Assembly (NCBI GenBank): GCA_013331595.1
Contig: DUGE01000110.1
Span: forward strand, 3,413 to 13,210
Direction of reading: 5' to 3'
DNA: 9,798 bases
Source: Microcaldota archaeon
GTDB lineage: Archaea > Micrarchaeota > Micrarchaeia > Norongarragalinales > UBA10210
The position numbers and the translations under genes are program-made. Shown here piece by piece: positions 5,293 through 9,798 of this stretch. Under the pieces are notes generated by a model, which saw only the letters and a list, made by a program, of their open reading frames with translations, was not told the DNA's origin and did no database searches. Each line of letters opens with the position of its first letter. Position 1 is the first letter of the stretch.

Positions 5293-5661
5293 CTAACAGA
5301 GTGTGGTTCCAATATTACTGCTGTCGTAGCACACTGAGCCACGAGAACCGTCAGCGCAAGTTATCGGGAAACAATTTGGGTCTGATTTGCCGCAATCTGC
5401 AGCACTGCAAGCCTCTTCAGAATCACTACAGCCTTCAGACCTGAAACTGCAACTGGAACCAGTAACGCCTTTGCAGCAAGCTGCCCCTCCTCCCGAAAGG
5501 CCGCTGCCTCCACCGCCTATGCTACCGTAGCCGCCGGCCCCACCCGGTTTAGGAGAATACTGCGACTGGTCCCGGCCTTGGTTGTAAAAGAAACCGCCGA
5601 CAAAACCAACTGCCAATACGACTAAAACCAAACTGAACATCCAATCGCTAGAACCGGACAT
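5293..5661 (-). CDS. Membrane-anchored cysteine-rich surface protein, function unknown
   Basis: A 122-residue protein with a single N-terminal membrane helix (about 8-25), a Gly-rich linker (about 39-60), and a C-terminal domain of about 60 residues holding ten cysteines: C62, C63, C71, C78, C85, C90, C97, C102, C111, C122. The last residue is Cys. With few charges before the helix and an even number of cysteines, the domain is probably outside the cell and knotted by up to five disulfides. Spacing does not match a CxxC metal site, and I recognise no named family. The start is well supported: GGGTGAT lies just ahead of the ATG and a TTTTATTTT box at 5692-5700 lies about 35 bp upstream on the same strand. 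It is divergent from the 97-residue gene at 5770. Confidence 0.75.
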   Translation of the reverse strand: MSGSSDWMFSLVLVVLAVGFVGGFFYNQGRDQSQYSPKPGGAGGYGSIGGGGSGLSGGGAACCKGVTGSSCSFRSEGCSDSEEACSAADCGKSDPNCFPITCADGSRGSVCYDSSNIGTTLC

Positions 5662-5691
5662 GAAATCACCCTTGAGAATACGTACGTTGAA

Positions 5692-5700
5692 GAAAATAAA
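5692..5700 (-). promoter_or_regulatory. Probable TATA box for the cysteine-rich protein gene
   Basis: TTTTATTTT on the minus strand is centred about 35 bp before the ATG at 5661, giving a short leader that contains the GGGTGAT ribosome binding site. The palindrome ACGTACGT at 5680-5687 lies between box and start. Confidence 0.4.
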
Positions 5701-5727
5701 AGGCTTTCGAGCGGAACCAACTCGAAG

Positions 5728-5736
5728 TATTAAATA
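5728..5736 (+). promoter_or_regulatory. Probable TATA box for the 5770 gene
   Basis: TATTAAATA is centred 38 bp before the ATG at 5770. Transcription would begin near 5757-5760, leaving room for the ribosome binding site GGTGAT at 5761-5766. The two divergent promoters of this 108-nt gap are therefore separate, unlike the shared one at 1179. Confidence 0.5.
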
Positions 5737-5769
5737 TTCCCCCGGCGAATGTGATTACGTGGTGATTTC

Positions 5770-6063
5770 ATGAAACCGTTGGCAAATGTTCTCGAAAAGA
5801 TTGAAGCGGAAGGCAGGAAGCACAACCTGACCATTTCAACCAGCACTATGTCCGGCGGCAAGGGCAGGCTATTCGTGCAGCACACGTTTACCCACCCGGA
5901 CGGCAAAAAAGCATTGGAACTGCACCAAAAAATATTGGCTATTGTTGGAAATGAATTCAAAGCCTACGGAATAGAGCATGGCGCCAACTTAAATAGAAAT
6001 GACCGCAAAGGACACCACATGCAAGTAAATTACGCAATCAACACCGAGCCTAAAAAGAAGTAA
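5770..6063 (+). CDS. Hypothetical protein, 97 residues
   Basis: I do not recognise this small, basic, probably cytoplasmic protein. It has no signal peptide or membrane helix. The likely order is a helix (residues 1-18), a strand (LTISTSTM), a Gly-Gly-Lys turn, a strand (RLFVQHTFTH), a helix (GKKALELHQKILAIVGNEFKAYG), a polar loop rich in Asn, Arg and His, and a final strand (HMQVNYAI) before a Lys-rich tail. That beta-alpha-beta order would suit a small ferredoxin-like fold, which is only a guess. The start is secure: GGTGAT is four bases upstream and a TATA box lies at the right distance. A run of six T at 6098-6103 after the stop may end its transcript. Confidence 0.75.
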   Translation: MKPLANVLEKIEAEGRKHNLTISTSTMSGGKGRLFVQHTFTHPDGKKALELHQKILAIVGNEFKAYGIEHGANLNRNDRKGHHMQVNYAINTEPKKK

Positions 6064-6097
6064 GCGCCACACCGCCCGCGCAATCGGATAAATTTAC

Positions 6098-6103
6098 TTT
6101 TTT
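6098..6103 (+). terminator. Oligo-T run, possible intrinsic terminator
   Basis: Six T lie 35 nt after the stop of the 97-residue gene, and the phosphatase gene begins 68 nt further on. Archaeal RNA polymerase can stop at such runs without a hairpin; none is visible here. Confidence 0.3.
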
Positions 6104-6170
6104 CCCATTAAAGCACACGGTCAAAGCGAGGCAGCTTTCCCAAAATAATTGAGCCTTGAAGGAAATCAAA

Positions 6171-6764
6171 ATGGTTGAAAGGATTTTTCTCGTCAGGCAC
6201 GCGGAAACCGTGGGCAATACGCTGGGCCTGTTCCAAGGGTTTACCGACAGCGCCCTCACGCCTTTGGGTGTAGAGCAGGCGAAACAGCTCGGCAGCGCCC
6301 TTTCGCAAGAAAAGTTCGACTTGATTTACTCCAGCCCTCTCGGCCGCGTGAAGCAGACGCTCGAGCAAAGCGGCCTTGCCAAGAATGGGACGAGGATAAT
6401 TCACGCAGACGAACTTAGGGAAAGGAATTACGGAGAAATGCAGAACAAGGCGAAGGGAGCCATTCCTGAAAGCGAAAGCGCTTTTGAAACCGATGCGCTC
6501 GCCAGGCCTGCGGGCGGCGAGAGCGTTGACGACTTGAAAAACAGGTTCATGCCCCTGTTCAAAACAATCCTTGAAAGCAAGGAGGAAAGCGTGCTCGTTC
6601 TCACGCACTTCACGCCCGTTCTCGTTGCCCTGAACTTTTTCACCGGGCTGCCAATAGAAAAATGGCGTTTGTTCAAGTGCCACAACGCGTCCATTGCTGA
6701 AGTAGTGCGTGACGAAGGATTGTGGCGAATAATGCGCGCGAACGACACTTGCCACCTGAAGTGA
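6171..6764 (+). CDS. Histidine phosphatase family protein (phosphoglycerate mutase-like)
   Basis: A 197-residue member of the histidine phosphatase superfamily, which uses a phosphohistidine intermediate to remove or move phosphoryl groups; the substrate is not evident. With the ATG at 6171, the motif FLVRHAET puts the nucleophile at H10 beside R9 (RHA in place of RHG). The other catalytic residues are R59 (SSPLGR), E89 (in NYGEMQ) and H146 (VLTHFTP), so the enzyme should be active. The length suits small phosphatases of the CobC/PhoE/GpmB type rather than a full phosphoglycerate mutase. I chose ATG 6171 because AAGGA lies at a good distance upstream; an in-frame TTG at 6156 would add five residues but lacks support. 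The next gene begins 5 nt after the stop, so the two are probably co-transcribed. Confidence 0.9.
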   Translation: MVERIFLVRHAETVGNTLGLFQGFTDSALTPLGVEQAKQLGSALSQEKFDLIYSSPLGRVKQTLEQSGLAKNGTRIIHADELRERNYGEMQNKAKGAIPESESAFETDALARPAGGESVDDLKNRFMPLFKTILESKEESVLVLTHFTPVLVALNFFTGLPIEKWRLFKCHNASIAEVVRDEGLWRIMRANDTCHLK

Positions 6765-6769
6765 AGAAA

Positions 6770-7999
6770 ATGAAATTATTGCATCTTGCGGCCATTTTAG
6801 CATTCGCACTGGTTCTCAGCGTGCTTTTCCTCCAAACGGCCGTTAAACAAGAAGATGGACGGCAACAGGATGCAAACGTAATTTCATCAGATTCACTAGG
6901 CCCAATTTTGGTTAACGCTTCCCTTGAAATTCCAAACGCGTTCAATGCAAGCTGGACGGAAAATGAACGCAGGAATTCCCTTTCAAGCGAGTGGTGTGAA
7001 AAGCTGGTTTCACGCCAGGAAATCAATCAGTTAACGGGGAGTGAAGTTGGGGTAGGGGCGGAATACTCAAGTTATGATGAATTTTCTGAATGCGGCATCG
7101 ACTTTTACTACGGCACTAAAATCATTGAAAAAATGGGTGCAGGCGTCGGGGCAGAAGGGCTGGTTATAGATCCTGATGATGAGATTGAGATTTTAATTCA
7201 CACCTCCACCTCTTTATCCCGTGTTGGGGTGGATTACGTGGGTTACTTGTCAGCTAAAGGGTGGTTTGAAAGACTCGCGGGTAACGCTAGCATTTCTTCA
7301 GATGAAACAGGGATTTGGGGGACTTATTGGGTTCACGATGTTGTGGCAGCGGACAATGGAAATGGGGAAAACGCAAGTTTGGCAACGGACTATGAAAATG
7401 GGAAAAACATAAAGTCGGTGAAAGCGGTAATACTTCTCAATCCACACACTCTCTTGAACATTAACCTCAAATTTCTTGATTCCAACTCCACGAAAACGGT
7501 TTTTGAACGGGCAAAAAACTTTGCGGCAATGCTTTCACAAAGGATTCCAGTTGTAACCACACAAGAAAGTTTTAAGGCATTTGACAAACTTCGAGACATA
7601 GACTGCACGGACATCATTTCAATCGGGCAGCTGAAGGGCATCTTAAACCGGGAAGTTAGCCTGGCGGGGTCGAGGAGGCAGCTTTCTCAAATAAACTGCG
7701 GTTTTTACGTTGCTCCAAAAGGCGGAAGCCCCAACCAAAGCATGACTTTTTACTTCAGCGTGCAAAATTCAAGGTATTACGAGAGGATTAATCAAAGTGC
7801 ATGGATATCTTGGCAGACTGTTGGAAACCACGGGAGCGTAAACCAGTACGGTGGAGAACTGCTTTACGCAAGGCATCACCTTTCATATTCTGGAGATTTT
7901 ATGGAGAAAAATATTGAAATACTCCAAGCGGTAAACAAAAACCTTCAAAAAGCGGGAGTTGAGGATATTTACGTCTTGCTTCCGCTCCCCGTCAGCTAG
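6770..7999 (+). CDS. Secreted or membrane-anchored protein with apparent duplicated domain, function unknown
   Basis: A 409-residue protein starting at ATG 6770, right after an AAGTGAAG ribosome binding site; a GTG at 6722 in the same frame would overlap the phosphatase and is rejected. Residues 4-24 are a hydrophobic helix (signal peptide or anchor) after a single Lys. The rest appears extracellular, with several NxS/T sequons. Two segments look alike: one begins near C76 (CEKLVSRQEINQLTG) and reaches C108 before GIDFYYG; the other begins near C279 (CTDIISIGQLKGILNR) and reaches C310 before GFYVAP. The 32- and 31-residue spacing of the Cys pairs supports a tandem domain with one disulfide each. 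I know no named family for it. The gene overlaps the convergent cutA by 8 nt. Confidence 0.78.
   Translation: MKLLHLAAILAFALVLSVLFLQTAVKQEDGRQQDANVISSDSLGPILVNASLEIPNAFNASWTENERRNSLSSEWCEKLVSRQEINQLTGSEVGVGAEYSSYDEFSECGIDFYYGTKIIEKMGAGVGAEGLVIDPDDEIEILIHTSTSLSRVGVDYVGYLSAKGWFERLAGNASISSDETGIWGTYWVHDVVAADNGNGENASLATDYENGKNIKSVKAVILLNPHTLLNINLKFLDSNSTKTVFERAKNFAAMLSQRIPVVTTQESFKAFDKLRDIDCTDIISIGQLKGILNREVSLAGSRRQLSQINCGFYVAPKGGSPNQSMTFYFSVQNSRYYERINQSAWISWQTVGNHGSVNQYGGELLYARHHLSYSGDFMEKNIEILQAVNKNLQKAGVEDIYVLLPLPVS
7344..7415 (+). repeat. Degenerate 36-bp tandem duplication inside the 409-residue gene
   Basis: Units 7344-7379 and 7380-7415 match at 28 of 36 positions by direct reading, both starting TGGCA and sharing ATGGAAATGGG-like cores. 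In protein they give the adjacent Asn/Gly-rich stretches AADNGNGENASL and ATDYENGKNIKS. The unit is 12 codons, so the frame is kept. It lies in a polar loop between strands. Confidence 0.7.
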
Positions 8000-8294
8000 A
8001 CTCGTCAACCCATTTTTCAAACTTGCGTGAAGCTTTCGGTTGAAAAAATAAAATGCCAGGCGTTTCGTAAGAATGCAGTTTGGCTATTTCCTTTTCAATG
8101 GCGTTCCGCTTGCCGTCGCTTGCCTTCAAGAGCAGCAATGCCTCGCTGGCCTTCTTAATTTTTCCCTTCCAGAAGAAAAAGGATTTTGCCTTCGGCAGGA
8201 CTACTGCGCAGGAGGCAAGGCGCTTTTTGACGAGAGAAACGCCAATCTCCTCCGCTTCCCTGGCGTTCTTGCACGTCACGTAAACGAAAAGCAC
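7992..8294 (-). CDS. cutA: CutA1-type protein (divalent cation tolerance family)
   Basis: A 100-residue CutA1 homologue, a trimeric ferredoxin-like-fold protein that binds Cu(II) and other metals; its role in vivo is uncertain despite the historical link to cation tolerance. Family marks are all present: VYVTCKNAREAEEIG at the N-terminus, LVKKRLASCAVVLP (Cys29), SFFFWKGKIKKASEALLLLKAS, and the C-terminal KLHSYETPGILFF, the H-x-Y-E-x-P signature, followed by KWVDES. The start codon is GTG at 8294, with GGGTGG (revcomp of 8302-8307) as ribosome binding site. It is the last gene of the minus-strand series, 33 nt after the small zinc-ribbon gene. Its stop overlaps the stop of the opposing 409-residue gene by 8 nt. 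Confidence 0.95.
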   Translation of the reverse strand: MLFVYVTCKNAREAEEIGVSLVKKRLASCAVVLPKAKSFFFWKGKIKKASEALLLLKASDGKRNAIEKEIAKLHSYETPGILFFQPKASRKFEKWVDESS

Positions 8295-8327
8295 TGCCTG
8301 CCACCCAACGTAGAAGTTAAGGCCTGC

Positions 8328-8471
8328 TTAAGCCTTGCCGATTATCTTGAACATCTTGGTGCCGCAGACTTTGCACTTGCCTTTCATTGCTTTCATGCCG
8401 TTCTTCATTACGACTTCGCTCGTGTCGGTCATTTCCCGGTCGGCCTTGCATTTCATACATCTCCCATTCAT
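8328..8471 (-). CDS. Small two-CxxC zinc-ribbon protein (DUF5679-like), 47 residues
   Basis: A complete short gene that length filters miss. The product opens MNGRCMKCKADREM and has two knuckles, CMKC (C5, C8) and CKVC (C33, C36), joined by the segment EVVMKNGMKAMKG and followed by GTKMF. This layout, C-x2-C, then a K-N-G-x-x-A turn, then C-x-V-C-G-T-K, matches the small zinc-ribbon family DUF5679, found in archaea and bacteria and seen also as a domain in larger proteins. Its function is unknown; nucleic-acid binding is a guess. The start is secured by GGTGATG a few bases upstream (revcomp of 8477-8483). Gaps of 33 nt on both sides place it between the metallo-beta-lactamase gene and cutA, probably on the same transcript. 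A T-rich stretch upstream could also carry a promoter. Confidence 0.88.
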   Translation of the reverse strand: MNGRCMKCKADREMTDTSEVVMKNGMKAMKGKCKVCGTKMFKIIGKA

Positions 8472-8504
8472 TTCACATCACCAAAGGCGTTTTTAACGAA
8501 AAAA

Positions 8505-9473
8505 CTAATCTTCCCAGGCTATTAACAGCTTTTGCCTGTCCTCCAAAGCCCGGGCATTAAGCCCTTTTGCCCTCAAATCGCGCGCCAAGCGCTGCGCGTG
8601 GCCGTAGTGCGTGACGATTTTCTTCGCACCGCTGCGCTCGACGAACTGCAAAAGCTCCGGGTAATCCGAATGGTCGCTCAGGCAAAAGGCTTTCGCGTTG
8701 GCGAAACGCTCGGTTGCAGCCCATCCCGTTGCAACGGCCGAAGCCACGCGGCGCGAGTACGCACGGCTCAACTGGAATGCAAAATTGTTGTTCACCTTGT
8801 TCATTGGCACCACTGCAACGAAGTTTTTGTCCAGCTCCCTAAGACCCTCGTCCGATGAAGCCAGCAGGTAATCCAGGTTCACGCCGTATTTCCTGTAAAC
8901 TTCGTTCACCCGCGCAATGGTGTCTTCAACCACAGGCGTAATGCCGGTATAGTCATTCAAGATTTTAATGAGCTCTTGGGCCTTGCCCAGCGAATAGCCG
9001 CCCAGCACTACAATGCCTTTCTCGCGCTCTGCCAAAACCCATTTAGAAATCTCCTCGGCAGTTTCCGCACGCGAGGGGAAGACGAATTCGGGCGAGCCGA
9101 AAGTCGCCTCCATGAAAAGAGTGTCGCATTGTGGAACGTCAGCGCCCTTGACGCAGAACGAGTCGCTCATGCGAAAATCGCCAGTATAGGCGAAAGTGCC
9201 TTCGTCCGTTTCCGCGTAAAACTGCCTTGCGCCCAGCACGTGCCCGGCGTTCAAAAGTTTAGCGTTGTAATGGCCGTGCTGCACGTCCGAAGCGACTTTA
9301 TAGCCGCGGGCGTGCATGAGGTCAACCGTTTCCCTGCTTGCTATTATGGACGGCGCCCTTGCGACGAGCGCGTGATCGGAGTGCGCGTGGGAAACGAAAG
9401 CGCAGTCGCCAGCGTGGTCCAGGGTTATTTGCTTCACGCCTATGCTGACGCTAGGCGGGTTGAACGAGAACAT
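8505..9473 (-). CDS. Metallo-beta-lactamase-fold hydrolase of the nucleic-acid-processing (Ysh1/SNM1/RMMBL) type
   Basis: A 322-residue protein with a full two-metal site: SHAHSDH (H29, H31, D33, H34), NAGHVLGA (H78), YTGDF (D99) and the C-terminal SDHSDY (H268) followed by VTHYGHA. The ending, LSDHSDYPELLQFVERSGAKKIVTHYGHA in sense, is the RMMBL motif of COG1236-type RNA/DNA processing nucleases, where the final HSD histidine is the extra catalytic one. At 322 residues it is shorter than the 420-residue beta-CASP enzymes and closer to archaeal short forms and the ligase-associated exonucleases of bacteria; no helicase or ligase gene is adjacent here to support that role. Expected activity is phosphodiester cleavage on RNA or DNA in the cytoplasm, substrate unknown. 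The ATG at 9473 has no strong ribosome binding site. It follows the partial gene after 55 nt. Confidence 0.88.
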   Translation of the reverse strand: MFSFNPPSVSIGVKQITLDHAGDCAFVSHAHSDHALVARAPSIIASRETVDLMHARGYKVASDVQHGHYNAKLLNAGHVLGARQFYAETDEGTFAYTGDFRMSDSFCVKGADVPQCDTLFMEATFGSPEFVFPSRAETAEEISKWVLAEREKGIVVLGGYSLGKAQELIKILNDYTGITPVVEDTIARVNEVYRKYGVNLDYLLASSDEGLRELDKNFVAVVPMNKVNNNFAFQLSRAYSRRVASAVATGWAATERFANAKAFCLSDHSDYPELLQFVERSGAKKIVTHYGHAQRLARDLRAKGLNARALEDRQKLLIAWED

Positions 9474-9528
9474 GTGGGCTTTCGCTATGCATTATTCCGT
9501 TGCAGTAAAAAACGTTTCTAAAAAGTGG

Positions 9529-9798
9529 TCAGGCTGCAAGCCTGCGCAGGTTTTGGATAAATGGTTTAAGGCGTTCGTGGTCGGCTTGCCTCAACCGCGC
9601 TTGAGCCAAAAGCTCTTCCCGGCCAGAATCCTGAGGGCCAACTTGTTCAAACGTTTCAAGACCCGATGCTTCCAAGTCTGCAGCATGGGCGGCGCCTATT
9701 ACAACATGGCTTAAACCTTGGGAAACGGCATTTTCATGAATGCGGAGTGAACGCGAAAATACGAGGGCATTATAGGGCTCTGTTGAAAATCTTTTCTT
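9529..9798 (-). CDS. C-terminal part of an unclassified protein, cut by window edge
   Basis: On the minus strand the frame is open from the window edge to a TGA at 9529-9531, giving 89 residues with no in-frame stop. Start-based ORF finding misses it because no suitable start codon lies inside. The residues look like real protein: LRIHENAVSQGLSHVVIGAAH, then ADLEASGLETFEQVGP, then a charged helix ending FIQNLRRLAA. The strand-Gly-Ala-Ala-His turn faintly recalls TraB-type proteins (a VVGxxH motif), but the evidence is too thin to assign a family. It lies upstream of the metallo-beta-lactamase gene in the same direction with a 55-nt gap, so it may head the same transcript. The plus-strand open frame at 9442-9714 across the same bases is then a shadow. 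Confidence 0.7.
   Translation of the reverse strand, partial: KKRFSTEPYNALVFSRSLRIHENAVSQGLSHVVIGAAHAADLEASGLETFEQVGPQDSGREELLAQARLRQADHERLKPFIQNLRRLAA

Noticed and set aside
5118..5444. Plus-strand open frame of 108 codons across the hairpin array
   Set aside because: It runs antisense into the cysteine-rich gene, has no ribosome binding site, and its Arg/Cys-rich product is what GC-rich palindromes would encode by chance.
6722..6769. Upstream GTG start adding 16 residues to the 409-residue protein
   Set aside because: It overlaps the phosphatase gene and puts a polar, charged stretch before the signal-type helix; ATG 6770 has its own ribosome binding site.
6108..6809. Long minus-strand open frame of 233 codons opposite the histidine phosphatase
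   Set aside because: The plus strand carries all catalytic motifs of the phosphatase; the opposite frame is a shadow caused by codon bias.
9442..9714. Plus-strand open frame of 90 codons near the window end
   Set aside because: It overlaps the start of the metallo-beta-lactamase gene on the other strand and lies opposite a frame that is open to the window edge with more protein-like composition.

Overview
The window looks like a stretch of archaeal chromosome, possibly from a small-genome DPANN-type lineage. The grounds are an endonuclease Q gene, GGTGAT-type ribosome binding sites, TATA boxes about 25-30 bp ahead of several start codons with no leader between them, and many short secreted or membrane-anchored proteins of unknown family. 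The lineage is inference; no rRNA or tRNA gene is present to anchor it. Coding density is high, the longest gap between genes is 258 nt (5035-5292), and no mobile element or CRISPR array is visible.

Layout. At 1-627 lies the 3' two thirds of a ribose-phosphate pyrophosphokinase gene, convergent with a GNAT acetyltransferase (644-1159, minus). The acetyltransferase is divergent from endonuclease Q (1211-2485), a PHP-domain repair nuclease for deaminated bases; the two share a 51-nt palindromic promoter region. A 234-residue protein of unknown family follows (2512-3216). From 3358 to 5661 come four small proteins with membrane anchors: a lipoprotein-like protein, a zinc-ribbon protein with two membrane helices, a two-helix protein with a repeated C-terminal motif, and a cysteine-rich protein on a single anchor. 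Between the last two is a gap packed with perfect short hairpins (5131-5276), the least explained part of the window.

From 5770 the plus strand carries a 97-residue unknown protein, a histidine phosphatase, and a 409-residue secreted or anchored protein that seems to contain a duplicated domain. The last two are 5 nt apart and probably co-transcribed. Opposing them, and overlapping the last by 8 nt, is a minus-strand series running in from the window edge: the C-terminal part of an unclassified protein (9529-9798), a metallo-beta-lactamase-fold hydrolase of the nucleic-acid-processing type, a 47-residue two-CxxC zinc-ribbon protein (DUF5679-like), and CutA. The short gaps (55, 33 and 33 nt) suggest one or two transcripts.

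Most recognisable genes are housekeeping: PRPP supply, DNA repair, RNA/DNA processing, metal-related CutA. I see no defence island or biosynthetic cluster. The best candidates for something new are the hairpin array, the shared leaderless promoter, the repeated SPRLNLLG tail and the cysteine-rich surface protein.
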